Shown one piece after another: positions 47,348-56,066 of a stretch of 64,000 nt of DNA (positions are counted from its first letter, which is position 1; each line of letters begins with the position of its first letter). The translations under genes were made by a program, and so were the position numbers. Origin of the DNA: Pseudomonas sp. WN033 (GTDB taxonomy: Bacteria; Pseudomonadota; Gammaproteobacteria; Pseudomonadales; Pseudomonadaceae); the NCBI GenBank assembly GCA_002287035.1, contig NSKG01000013.1, positions 25,364 through 89,363 of the forward strand, read 5' to 3'. Under the pieces are notes generated by a model. The model saw only the letters and a program-made list of their open reading frames with translations, did not search any database and was not told the DNA's origin.

Positions 47348-50236
47348 ATGGAAGAGCGCGCCAAATCCCTCGCCACCAAACTGCTGATTGCCCTGTTCCT
47401 GTATTGCCTGCTGGGTTTTTTGCTGGTCCCCGGCATCATTCTGCATACCCTCAATCATCAGCTCAGCAAACTGGCGCTGGTCCCGGCCAAGGTCAGACAG
47501 GTGGAATTCAATCCGTTTACCCTGGAGCTGACTCTGTGGCATTTCCACCTGGGCGAACCGGACAGCCCGCAACTGGCTTTCCGCCGCCTGCACGCTAACC
47601 TGCAACTCAAGAGTCTGTGGAGCGGCGCCCTGCACCTGGCCGATGTCGAACTGGAACGTGCCCACACCGAAGTATTGTTCGACGCTCAGGGCACCCTCAA
47701 TCTAATCCAGCTGTTCGAGTTGCCAGCCAGCGAGCCCGTGAACGACAAGCCAGAGCAAGACGGCATCTTCCCCCTACGCATCGACCGCCTGAGCCTGATC
47801 AGCAACAGCCTGCACTTTCAGGATCTGCGCCCGCAGGAGCCGGTTGAATTCGGCTATGACGCCCTGGACCTGACCCTTTATAACCTCAGCACCCTGCCTG
47901 AAGATCGCGCCGACATGCGCCTGCTTGCCGAAGGCCCCTATGGTGCACAACTGCAATGGCAAGGCCAGGTCAGCCTTAGCCCGTTAGGTTCCACCGGCCA
48001 GTTGCAGCTCAGCGACATTCAGTTTGCGCCGTTCTGGCCCTATGTCCTGGAAACCCTCCCCATCCACCTCAAGGATGGCCAGGGCGAGTTCAGCAGCCAC
48101 TACCAGCTTGATCTGGCACAAGGCACCGAACTACGCCTGGAAAACGCCCAACTGCAGGTGACCAACCTGGCGCTCGACAGCGCCAGCGCACAGCCCCTGC
48201 TGCGCCTGGGCAATCTGGAAATCGATATCAGCCAGGCCGACCTGACTGCTCAGCAGGTCCTGATCAGCCGCATTGCCAGCCAGGATCTTGAAGCCTGGGC
48301 TGCCCGCGAAACCGATGGCGAACTGGACTGGCTAAAACTACTGCCCAGTGACAACGGCACGCAGCCACCTGCCGAGCAAGACCACGAGAGCAGTGAGGCC
48401 AGCACTGCCACCCGACCCTGGCAGCTCATCGTCGAACAGGCGCAATTGAGCAATTACCGCCTGCACCTGCAGGACCGCCAGCCCGAGCAGCCGGTAGCCC
48501 TGGAGGTCGGGCCGCTCAACCTGACGCTGAGCGACTTCGACAGCCTGAGCGAAAGCCCATTCAACCTGGCTCTGGACACCGGCCTGGGGGCCCAGGGCCA
48601 GCTCAAACTGCAAGGACAGGCCGGCCTCAACCCACTCAGCGCCAATCTGCAAACCGTACTCAGCAACATAGACCTGCGCCTGAGCCAGGCCTATATCGCT
48701 CCCTTCATCAATATTGACCTGCGTAGCGGCCTGCTCGACAGCCAGCTGCAGATCGCGCTGAACGCACTGGAACCACTGGACCTGAATGTCAGCGGTGATG
48801 CTCGTGTACACCAACTCCATGTGCGCGACTCGGCGCTCGAGCGTGACCTGCTCAAATGGCAACAACTCAGCGTGGAGGCCATCGACTACCGCTCAGACCA
48901 GCTCAAAACCGGCCTGATTCGTATCCACCAGCCCTATGCCCGTCTGATCATCAATGACGACCTGAGTACCAACTTCAGCGAATTGCTGGTTCCACAGCCC
49001 GAATCCACCAGCAGCGCAAGCGACCCCGGCCAGCCCCTGGCCATCCGGATTGCCGGCATCGTCATCGAGGACGGCTCGGCCAACTTCGCCGATTTCAGTC
49101 TCCGGCCGAATTTCGCCACCGCCCTGGAACAGCTCAACGGCCGCATAGGCACGCTCGACAACCAGCGTAATCTGGCTGCCAGCGTCAACATCACCGGCAA
49201 GGTCGACCGCTACGCACCGGTCGAAATCAAGGGCGAACTGACCCCCTTCGATCCGCTCAACAGCCTCGACATTGCTACTACCTGGCGCAACCTGGAACTG
49301 ACCACCCTGACGCCCTACTCCGGCAAATTCGCCGGCTACCGGATCCGCAAGGGCCGGCTCAATCTGGATCTGCACTACCGCATCCAGCAAGGCCAGTTGA
49401 ATGCCGACAACAAGCTGCTGCTTGAAGACTTGCAACTGGGCGAACGGGTCGACAGCGCAGATGCCGTGAATCTGCCGATTCGCCTGGCGGTAGCCTTGCT
49501 CAAGGACACCCGTGGCAATATCGATATCGAACTACCAATCAGCGGCGACCTGAACAATCCAGAATTCAGCGTTATGCCGATTGTCTGGCAAACCCTGCGC
49601 AACCTGGTACTGCGGGCAACCCAGGCGCCATTCAAATTCATCGCCGGGCTGGTTGGCGCCAGTGACGCCGACCTCAGCCAGATCAGCTTCGCACCGGGCA
49701 GTGTCGAACTCGACACCAATGCACTACAGACCCTCGACACCCTGGCCAACGCTTTGAACGAGCGACCCAATCTGGCACTTGAAGTTGAGGGCACCAGCGC
49801 TCAGGACAGCGATGGCCAGTACATTGCCGAGCGACGATTGGAACGTGCCTACCAGGAACTTTGGTATCAAACCCTGCAGAGCAGCGGTCAGGCCGTACCC
49901 GCCACAGCCGCCGACCTGCAGGTCGATGACAAACAGAAGCCGGTGCTGCTGGAAGCCATCTACCGCTCAGAGCTTGGACAGCAACCTCCGGAAGAATGGC
50001 AGGAACTGAACCGGGAAGAGCGCAGCAACCAGCTGCGCCAAGCACTGCTGACCTATTGGGGCCACAGTTCACAACTGCTACGCCGCCTGGCTCAACTACG
50101 CGCCAACAGCATCAAGGATTACCTGGTAGACCGGGCCGGGCTGGACGCCGAACGTATCTATATGGTTGATGTCAGCAGCGCCGCCCCTGCCACTGACGGC
50201 AGCATCGCCAGCCTCTTGCATCTGGACAGCCGCTAG
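47348..50236 (+). CDS. DUF748 AsmA-like envelope protein with OmpA-like C-terminal segments
   Basis: 962 residues. N-terminal membrane anchor at about 12-32 (LLIALFLYCLLGFLLVPGII), then long AsmA/YhdP-like beta-rich periplasmic sequence (about 40-770, including FASRAI-like and LRPNFATALEQLNGRIGTLD blocks). The segment SFAPGSVELDTNALQTLDTL near residue 780, and LAQLRANSIKDYLVDRAGLD near 913, resemble the two halves of an OmpA-like peptidoglycan-binding domain. DUF748 proteins are thought to span or organise the periplasm; lipid-transport roles are inferred from AsmA relatives. It is a single gene between two terminators. Confidence 0.88.
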   Translation: MEERAKSLATKLLIALFLYCLLGFLLVPGIILHTLNHQLSKLALVPAKVRQVEFNPFTLELTLWHFHLGEPDSPQLAFRRLHANLQLKSLWSGALHLADVELERAHTEVLFDAQGTLNLIQLFELPASEPVNDKPEQDGIFPLRIDRLSLISNSLHFQDLRPQEPVEFGYDALDLTLYNLSTLPEDRADMRLLAEGPYGAQLQWQGQVSLSPLGSTGQLQLSDIQFAPFWPYVLETLPIHLKDGQGEFSSHYQLDLAQGTELRLENAQLQVTNLALDSASAQPLLRLGNLEIDISQADLTAQQVLISRIASQDLEAWAARETDGELDWLKLLPSDNGTQPPAEQDHESSEASTATRPWQLIVEQAQLSNYRLHLQDRQPEQPVALEVGPLNLTLSDFDSLSESPFNLALDTGLGAQGQLKLQGQAGLNPLSANLQTVLSNIDLRLSQAYIAPFINIDLRSGLLDSQLQIALNALEPLDLNVSGDARVHQLHVRDSALERDLLKWQQLSVEAIDYRSDQLKTGLIRIHQPYARLIINDDLSTNFSELLVPQPESTSSASDPGQPLAIRIAGIVIEDGSANFADFSLRPNFATALEQLNGRIGTLDNQRNLAASVNITGKVDRYAPVEIKGELTPFDPLNSLDIATTWRNLELTTLTPYSGKFAGYRIRKGRLNLDLHYRIQQGQLNADNKLLLEDLQLGERVDSADAVNLPIRLAVALLKDTRGNIDIELPISGDLNNPEFSVMPIVWQTLRNLVLRATQAPFKFIAGLVGASDADLSQISFAPGSVELDTNALQTLDTLANALNERPNLALEVEGTSAQDSDGQYIAERRLERAYQELWYQTLQSSGQAVPATAADLQVDDKQKPVLLEAIYRSELGQQPPEEWQELNREERSNQLRQALLTYWGHSSQLLRRLAQLRANSIKDYLVDRAGLDAERIYMVDVSSAAPATDGSIASLLHLDSR

Positions 50237-50333
50237 CCTCGGCACCGGGTTAAGCACTTGAAATGGCAGACAAAAAAATGCGGACAAAGACTTGACTTTA
50301 GGCGCTGGCAACTGAATAATGCGCGCCTCGGAT

Positions 50334-50410
50334 GGCTACATAGCTCAGCTGGTTAGAGCACAGCATTCATAATGCTGGGGTCCCTGGTTCAAGTCCAGGT
50401 GTAGCCACCA
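50334..50410 (+). tRNA. tRNA-Met (CAU, elongator)
   Basis: 77 nt. The acceptor stem GGCTACA pairs with TGTAGCC, followed by ACCA. The anticodon arm CAGCA-TTCATAA-TGCTG has anticodon CAT. The T-loop is TTCAAGT. Full pairing of the first acceptor base pair (G-C) shows the elongator type; the initiator has a mismatch. Isoleucine-type modification of the CAT anticodon (Ile2) is less likely given the stem sequence. Confidence 0.93.
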
Positions 50411-50418
50411 ACCTTTTC

Positions 50419-50448
50419 AAGGGCTTAGCTTCGGCTAGGCCCTTTTTT
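50419..50448 (+). terminator. Terminator after tRNA-Met
   Basis: AAGGGCTTAGC and GCTAGGCCCTT pair over 11 bp, with one T-G wobble, around a TTCG tetraloop, followed by TTTT. Confidence 0.9.
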
Positions 50449-50498
50449 ATTGCCCGCTAACCAGCCCAATGCTACGCCCCTAGTCGCAGGCCAACGAC

Positions 50499-51491
50499 TC
50501 ACAACCGCCGCAACACCTCACGCTCCAGGGTCAACGTAGTGCTCCGCCCAAGCTCAAGACTACCGAGGCTCTCCAGCGTAGCGGCCACGGCGCTCTCCAG
50601 TCGTTCAGCCAGCTCCGGCAACGCCCAGTGATGGCGTAACAACAAGGCAGCACTGAGCAGCGCCGCCAGCGGATTGGCCTGACCGGTACCGGCAATATCC
50701 GGGGCACTGCCATGCACCGGTTCGGCCAGGGCGATACCCTCCCCCAGATTGAGTGACGGCGCCATGCCCAGACCACCGGACCAGTAGCAGGCCAGATCGG
50801 AGAGGATGTCGCCAAACAGGTTGGTGGTCAGCAGAATATCGAACGCGTCGGGACGCTCAACCAACTGCAGCGCTGCCACATCCACCAGCCGCTCATCCAC
50901 CAGATGATCGAGCCCCCGCTCGGCCAGAATCTGCCGACAACTATCGCGAAACAGCCCACAGGTCAGCGGCAGCACGTTGGCTTTGTGAACCAGGGTGATC
51001 CGCCGCGCCGAACGCTGACGGGCCACCTGCGCGGCAAAACGAGCGATACGCTCACTGGCCTGGCGGCTGATGTGTCGCTCGGCCAGCGCCTTGTCAGGCC
51101 CCAACATGGACTCGCGCCCGACATACAGACCTTCACTGTTTTCCCGCAGGATCAGCATATCAATGCCCGCCCGGGGTGATACCAGCGGCCAACTTCTGAC
51201 CGGACGAAGATTGATAGCCAACCCCAACTGCTGACGCAAGGTCAGGATCGCGCTGCGATAGCCTTCCACCGACCGGGTCGGTGAGGACACTGCACCAAAC
51301 AAGCCAGCCCCACACTCTCGCATCGCTGCCAGGGTCGCTGCCGGAACCACCTCACCGCTACGCTGAAAGCAGTCCCAACCGGCCTGCGTCTCGATAACTT
51401 GCAGCTCGGGCAACAAACGCTGCAAAGCGCCGACCGCGACCAGAACCACTTCACGGCCAATGCCATCACCAGGGATTACACACAGCCGCAT
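50499..51491 (-). CDS. Isopropylmalate/homoisocitrate/isocitrate-type beta-decarboxylating dehydrogenase
   Basis: 330 residues from ATG 51491 (MRLCVIPGDGIGREVVLVAV). It belongs to the NAD-dependent 3-isopropylmalate/isocitrate dehydrogenase family. ILRENSEGLYVGRESML and HISRQASERIARFAAQVA are closer to homoisocitrate or tartrate-type members than to LeuB. The metal-binding region is TTNLFGDILSDLACY, and PVHGSAPDIAGTG is the NAD-binding C-terminal motif. The substrate is uncertain. It ends a coupled string that begins with leuA and overlaps the transporter gene by one base. Confidence 0.85.
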   Translation of the reverse strand: MRLCVIPGDGIGREVVLVAVGALQRLLPELQVIETQAGWDCFQRSGEVVPAATLAAMRECGAGLFGAVSSPTRSVEGYRSAILTLRQQLGLAINLRPVRSWPLVSPRAGIDMLILRENSEGLYVGRESMLGPDKALAERHISRQASERIARFAAQVARQRSARRITLVHKANVLPLTCGLFRDSCRQILAERGLDHLVDERLVDVAALQLVERPDAFDILLTTNLFGDILSDLACYWSGGLGMAPSLNLGEGIALAEPVHGSAPDIAGTGQANPLAALLSAALLLRHHWALPELAERLESAVAATLESLGSLELGRSTTLTLEREVLRRL

Positions 51492-52390
51492 CAATGACTC
51501 CTGCGCCCTGACCAGGTCGCCAACAGCAAGCCCAGGAAGGTCAGAATACCTCCCAGCAAATGGAACCAGCGCAGTTGCTCACCCAGCAGCAGCACCCCGA
51601 GCAGAGCAGCAAATACCGGCATCAGATAACTGAACAGTGACGCAGTTGCCGGACCCAGGACCCGGACTCCATTGTTCCAGGCCCAGTAGGCCAGCAGTGA
51701 GGCGAACACTGCGGTATATCCCACCGCGCCCAGAGCAGGCAAACTCAGGGGCATGCCGCCGAGCCGTGCCAGCTCCCAGAAGTAGAACGGCAGCAGCAAC
51801 GGTACACCGCACAACAGCATGGCCGCCAACAGCGTCAGCCCGGGCACTGCCACCGGCCAGCGCCGCAGCAAGACCGAGTACAGCCCCCAGGTCATGACCG
51901 CCAGCACCATGATCAGGTCGCCATTGTTGAAGGCCAGTTCCAGCAGATTGGCCGGCTGACCGGAAGTCAGAATCACCAGCAGGCCACAGAACGACAGCAG
52001 CGTGCCGGCCAGGGTCAACAGGCTGGGCCATTCGCGCAGCAACAGTACCGACCAGATGAATGCTGCTACCGGCAAGCCGGTGTTGACCAGAGTGATGTTG
52101 ATCGCCGTGGTGCTCTGGGCCGCCAGATACAGCAGCGTGTTGTAGGAGGAGATACTCAACGCCGCCAGCACTGCGACCCGCCAGCGTTGACGCCATAGCG
52201 TTTGCCGGTGCAGCCATAGCCCCTGTACAGTAAAAGGTAACAGCAACAGCAGCGCCGTGGTCCAGCGCCAGAAAGACAATCCGATCGGCGGCAACAGGCC
52301 TGCCGTGGCCCTAGCTATCAAGGCATTGCCCGCCCAGGCCAGAGTGCAGACCAGCAGACCGGCCATGGCCATGTGCCGGGCGGACAACAT
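51491..52390 (-). CDS. EamA/DMT family transporter
   Basis: 299 residues with ten hydrophobic segments in two EamA repeats (ATAGLLPPIGLSFWRWTTAL and TASLFSYLMPVFAALLGVLL). The DMT superfamily includes metabolite and amino-acid exporters; the substrate is unknown. It overlaps both neighbours by a single base (TGATG at each end), so it is translationally coupled to the carbonic anhydrase and the dehydrogenase. Export of a product related to the adjacent dehydrogenase is conceivable but unproven. Confidence 0.88.
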   Translation of the reverse strand: MLSARHMAMAGLLVCTLAWAGNALIARATAGLLPPIGLSFWRWTTALLLLLPFTVQGLWLHRQTLWRQRWRVAVLAALSISSYNTLLYLAAQSTTAINITLVNTGLPVAAFIWSVLLLREWPSLLTLAGTLLSFCGLLVILTSGQPANLLELAFNNGDLIMVLAVMTWGLYSVLLRRWPVAVPGLTLLAAMLLCGVPLLLPFYFWELARLGGMPLSLPALGAVGYTAVFASLLAYWAWNNGVRVLGPATASLFSYLMPVFAALLGVLLLGEQLRWFHLLGGILTFLGLLLATWSGRRSH

Positions 52391-53028
52391 CAGGGCTGGC
52401 TCAATCGATACTGCTCGGGAATCTGCTCCAGCCCCCTGACGGTCACGTTCAGGTTTTTCAGATGGCCATCCTTGATCCCGTAAATGAACCCATGCACCGC
52501 CAGATCCTGTCCACGATGCCAGGCATTCTGTACGATGCCGCTGTGGCTGACATTAGCGACCTGTTGAATCACATTCAACTCGCACATCCGATCAAGCCTG
52601 GTTTCGTCGTCCGGCAGTTTCTCAAGCCGATCACAGTTTTCGTAGTACAGATCGCGAATCGAGCGCAGCCAGCCATCGATCAGTCCTAACTGGCGGTTGT
52701 GCATCGCCGCCTGCACGCCGCCACAACCATAATGGCCGGTGACAATGATGTGTTTGACCTTGAGTACATCGACGGCGTATTGCATGACCGACAGACAATT
52801 GAGGTCGGTATGCAACACCACGTTGGCAACATTGCGATGGACGAACAGCTCACCCGGCAACAAGCCAACGATTTCATTGGCCGGTACCCGCGAGTCGGCG
52901 CAGCCGATCCACAGATACTCGGGGGCCTGCTGGCGAGCAAGCTTGCTGAAAAATTCAGGGTCTTCCTCTTTGATCGCCTCGGCCCATTGCCGGTTATTGG
53001 CGAACAATTGCTTCAGATCCGGCATCAT
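52390..53028 (-). CDS. can: Beta-class carbonic anhydrase
   Basis: 212 residues (ATG 53028, with ATG 53025 possible; AAGGGA upstream). Interconverts carbon dioxide and bicarbonate. The zinc ligands are Cys43 (WIGCADSRVP, with the Asp45-Arg dyad), His99 and Cys102 (TGHYGCGGVQ). It is the E. coli Can type in length and in EEDPEFFSKLARQQAPEYLW. It lies downstream of rimI by 56 bp. Confidence 0.96.
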   Translation of the reverse strand: MMPDLKQLFANNRQWAEAIKEEDPEFFSKLARQQAPEYLWIGCADSRVPANEIVGLLPGELFVHRNVANVVLHTDLNCLSVMQYAVDVLKVKHIIVTGHYGCGGVQAAMHNRQLGLIDGWLRSIRDLYYENCDRLEKLPDDETRLDRMCELNVIQQVANVSHSGIVQNAWHRGQDLAVHGFIYGIKDGHLKNLNVTVRGLEQIPEQYRLSQP

Positions 53029-53084
53029 CCGTTCCCTTTTGATTGGTTACCGGTGTCGGACGCCGACAGCTCCGGCCACGTCAC

Positions 53085-53537
53085 CTAGTCAAGCAACGAG
53101 TAGGCCATGACCAGAGCATCCTCACGCCCACCGACTGCCGGGTAATAGCCTTTGCGCCGGCCAATTTCGTTAAAACCAAAACGCTCATAGAGCCGGAAAG
53201 CACTCTGATTCGATTCACGCACTTCCAGAAACGCCACCTCGGCCTGGCGTGCCCGGGCCTGCTGCATCAAATGCTCGAGCAACTGCAAGCCCAGGCCATT
53301 GCCCTGATTCTCCGGCTTGACAGTGATATTGAGCAGATGAGACTCATCGCCAGCCGCCATCAGCACACCATGCCCCACTTGCTGATCGCCGGCAAACATC
53401 AGCCAGCACTCGTAGCCGGATTTCAGGCAATCAAGGAAAATCCCCCGGGTCCAGGGATGGCTGAAGGCGGCAAACTCGACTTTCAGAACCGCATCGACAT
53501 CGGCCTCGGTCATCGGCCGAAAACGCACTGCACTCAT
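53085..53537 (-). CDS. rimI: Ribosomal protein S18 alanine N-acetyltransferase
   Basis: 150 residues, a GNAT fold. The acetyl-CoA motif is VKPENQGNGLGLQLLEHLM, and the C-terminal block EVRESNQSAFRLYERFGFNEIGRR (first 20: EVRESNQSAFRLYERFGFNE) is typical of RimI. The start overlaps the holD stop by 4 bp, the same holD-rimI linkage seen in E. coli, which supports both assignments. Confidence 0.95.
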   Translation of the reverse strand: MSAVRFRPMTEADVDAVLKVEFAAFSHPWTRGIFLDCLKSGYECWLMFAGDQQVGHGVLMAAGDESHLLNITVKPENQGNGLGLQLLEHLMQQARARQAEVAFLEVRESNQSAFRLYERFGFNEIGRRKGYYPAVGGREDALVMAYSLLD

Positions 53538-54310
53538 TCACGCTCCTGCCAGCGCCGCATGACCCGGCGCAACAACGCCCAGAGCCGGGCCTTTTCTGCT
53601 GGTTCATTGATCAGGCTCTGCAGCTCCGGGCAGAACCAGGCCGGAGCCAGCTGATCCAGAGCCAGTTCACGTTGGAACAGCTCAAACGCCTGCTCAGGGA
53701 CCGGCTCGCCCAGCAGCGCAGCACGCGGACCGAAGCAGCCGATCGACACCACCCCTTGTTCTTCCAGGCGTCCCTGCATGAAGGCCTGCAAGGCCAGATG
53801 CGCCGCCTGGGCGCTGCGATCAAACTGCGGATTGCGGTTCAGCGGCCAGCGGAAATCAGCCAGCAGACGCAAACCGGGCAACCCTGCCGCCCGAACAATA
53901 TCGTCCAGCAAGCGCCGTACCGGCATGCCACTTTCCAGGCCCGGTTCCGGCAGTTCCAGCAATAGGGCACAGGGGCCGGCCAGCCATAGCTGCAGATAGA
54001 ACGGCTCCAGCGCAACCTGACTGCGAGTGTCCTCGGGTTCAATTGGCGGTTCGACTACCGGGGTGACTGGTGCTTCGACCGCCCGCCCCGGACGAAGCAG
54101 TTCAGGCCGGCGCCGGACCACTGGAGTCTCAACGCCCGGTGGCAGGTTTTCACGGGCGGGCGGCGCTGCAGTCTCGGGCTCCTGCGGCGGCTGCGCCAGT
54201 ACCGGCCACTCGGCCGGCAAGCGTGGCGGCGCGTGTGTCAGAGGCTCGCGTGGCAGCCAGGAGCTGACGCCCATGGCTTGCAGATACCCCAGTCGGGTAG
54301 GCTCCAGCAT
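53534..54310 (-). CDS. holD: Probable DNA polymerase III psi subunit (HolD-like, extended)
   Basis: 258 residues from ATG 54310, which overlaps the leuA stop (TGATG). The N-terminus RLGYLQAMGVSSWLPREPL resembles the HolD N-terminal segment that binds the chi subunit (E. coli WQLQQLGITQW). A Pro/Glu-rich linker covers about residues 25-105. About 105-220 form an alpha/beta domain (FYLQLWLAGPCALLLELPEP, GLPGLRLLADFRWPLNRNP) like the rest of psi. E. coli HolD has 137 residues, so this is longer, mainly by the linker. Automated pipelines may call it TonB-like because of the Pro-rich part, but there is no membrane anchor. Confidence 0.65.
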   Translation of the reverse strand: MLEPTRLGYLQAMGVSSWLPREPLTHAPPRLPAEWPVLAQPPQEPETAAPPARENLPPGVETPVVRRRPELLRPGRAVEAPVTPVVEPPIEPEDTRSQVALEPFYLQLWLAGPCALLLELPEPGLESGMPVRRLLDDIVRAAGLPGLRLLADFRWPLNRNPQFDRSAQAAHLALQAFMQGRLEEQGVVSIGCFGPRAALLGEPVPEQAFELFQRELALDQLAPAWFCPELQSLINEPAEKARLWALLRRVMRRWQERE

Positions 54311-55851
54311 CAAACGTCAGCCGCCTGCGGATGGGCTTTGTAAGCCCCGGCCTGCATCAGGTTCAGCGCATTGATATAGGCCTTGGCCGATGCCACGACG
54401 ATATCGGTATCGGCCCCGTTGCCATTGACGATTCGCCCGGCCTTTTCCAGCCGCACGGTCACTTCACCCTGGGAGTCGGTGCCTTCGGTAATCGCATTGA
54501 CCGAGTACAGTTGCAGGGTGGCCTGCGAACCGATGATCTTCTCGATGGCCTTGAACGTGGCATCGACCGGCCCGGAGCCGTGGGCCCTGGCCTCGCGCTC
54601 TTCACCATCGACACTGATCTGGACATAGGCCTCGGGCACCTCGCCCATCCGTGAGGCCACTTCCAGATGCACCAGCCGGGTGTGTTCGACCACCTCGGTC
54701 AAGGTATCGCTGACCAGCGCCTGCAGATCCTCGTCGAAGATCTCATGCTTGCGGTCAGCCAGTTGCTTGAACCGGGCAAAGGCTGCATTCAGCTCTTCGC
54801 CGCTGAGCTGAATACCCAACTCTTCCAGCCGTGAGCGGAAGGCGTTGCGCCCGGACAGCTTGCCCAGCGACAGCTTGTTAGTGTGCCAGCCGACCGACTG
54901 GGCACTCATGATTTCGTAGGTTTCGCGATGCTTGAGCACCCCATCCTGATGAATCCCGGACTCATGGGCAAAAGCGTTGGCGCCGACAATCGCCTTGTTC
55001 GGCTGGACCGGGAAACCGGTAATGCCCGACACCAGGCGCGAGGTACTGAGAATATTTTCGGTGACGATCCCGGTGCTGACACCCAATACGTCATGGCGGG
55101 TCTTGATCGCCATGACGATCTCTTCCAGCGAGGCATTGCCGGCCCGCTCGCCCAGACCATTGATGGTGCATTCGACCTGACGCGCACCAGCCGTCACTGC
55201 CGCCAGCGAGTTAGCCACCGCCAGCCCCAGATCGTTATGACAATGCACCGAAAAGATCGCCTGGTCGGCATTCGGCACCCGCTCGATGATCGCCCGGATG
55301 GTCTCGGCAAACTGGTGCGGAATGGCGTAGCCAACGGTATCGGGAATGTTGATGGTGCGAGCGCCGGCAGCGATTGCAGCTTCGATGATCCGGCACAGGA
55401 AGTCGATTTCCGAACGCCCGGCATCCTCGCAGGAGAACTCCACATCCGCGCACAGGTTGCGTGCCCGCTTGACCGCGCGTACTGCCTGCTCGACAACCTG
55501 ATCAGGATCGAGCTTGAGCTTGTACTGCATATGGATCGGGCTGGTGGCAATGAAGGTATGAATGCGTCCACTGTTGGCCCCGGCCAGCGCCTCGGCGGCG
55601 CGGTCGATATCGGCATCCACCGCCCGTGACAGACTGCACACGGTGCTGTCTTTGATGGTATCGGCAATCGCCTTGACCGCCTCGAAATCGCCGGGACTGG
55701 CAATCGCGAAGCCGGCCTCGATCACATCGACCCGCAGCTTCTCCAACGCCTTGGCAATACGCAGTTTCTCTTCCTTGGTCATGGACGCGCCGGGGCTCTG
55801 TTCACCATCGCGCAGAGTGGTGTCGAATATGATCACACGGTCCTGACTCAT
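54310..55851 (-). CDS. leuA: 2-isopropylmalate synthase (class I LeuA)
   Basis: 513 residues from ATG 55851 ([20 protein letters not shown]), with GAGGAGA upstream; a 68-residue in-frame extension is rejected. Condenses acetyl-CoA with 2-ketoisovalerate, the first leucine-specific step. The TIM barrel holds the metal site in [10 protein letters not shown] and [15 protein letters not shown], plus [17 protein letters not shown]. The C-terminal LeuA regulatory domain (about 390-510) suggests leucine feedback. It is the E. coli-like short class, not the about 556-residue class known in P. aeruginosa. No leader peptide with Leu runs was seen. Confidence 0.93.
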   Translation of the reverse strand: MSQDRVIIFDTTLRDGEQSPGASMTKEEKLRIAKALEKLRVDVIEAGFAIASPGDFEAVKAIADTIKDSTVCSLSRAVDADIDRAAEALAGANSGRIHTFIATSPIHMQYKLKLDPDQVVEQAVRAVKRARNLCADVEFSCEDAGRSEIDFLCRIIEAAIAAGARTINIPDTVGYAIPHQFAETIRAIIERVPNADQAIFSVHCHNDLGLAVANSLAAVTAGARQVECTINGLGERAGNASLEEIVMAIKTRHDVLGVSTGIVTENILSTSRLVSGITGFPVQPNKAIVGANAFAHESGIHQDGVLKHRETYEIMSAQSVGWHTNKLSLGKLSGRNAFRSRLEELGIQLSGEELNAAFARFKQLADRKHEIFDEDLQALVSDTLTEVVEHTRLVHLEVASRMGEVPEAYVQISVDGEEREARAHGSGPVDATFKAIEKIIGSQATLQLYSVNAITEGTDSQGEVTVRLEKAGRIVNGNGADTDIVVASAKAYINALNLMQAGAYKAHPQAADV

Positions 55852-55890
55852 CGGTCTGTCTCCTCGATTTTGCATCCCCATACTATAACT
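55852..55890 (-). promoter_or_regulatory. leuA 5' region with candidate -10 box
   Basis: On the minus strand TATAGT (55887-55882) lies about 30 bp upstream of the leuA ATG, followed by a GAGGAGA ribosome site. No consensus -35 and no transcription-attenuation hairpin were identified. Confidence 0.35.
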
Positions 55891-56066
55891 CATCCACTCT
55901 GAAGACGGTGCTTTGAGCCGGCGTGCAAGCGGACGACCTGCGTTACATTTATGACCGGACAACACCCGTATGACTGGCGGTTCACAGCGTGACGCAACGG
56001 GGTTTAACCTAGGGCTATCAATCCTTGATCCAGATAACGACAACCAGTACGGCAAGGGGCTAAGAC

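Noticed and set aside
53534..54310. TonB energy-transducer assignment for the Pro-rich protein
   Set aside because: There is no N-terminal membrane helix and no TonB C-terminal domain; the HolD-like N-terminus and rimI linkage explain it better.
54883..55629. 248-codon plus-strand frame opposite leuA
   Set aside because: Shadow of the leuA TIM-barrel codons; no similarity to any family.
55852..56066. Leucine attenuator or T-box before leuA
   Set aside because: No run of Leu codons in a short leader frame and no terminator/antiterminator pair was found.
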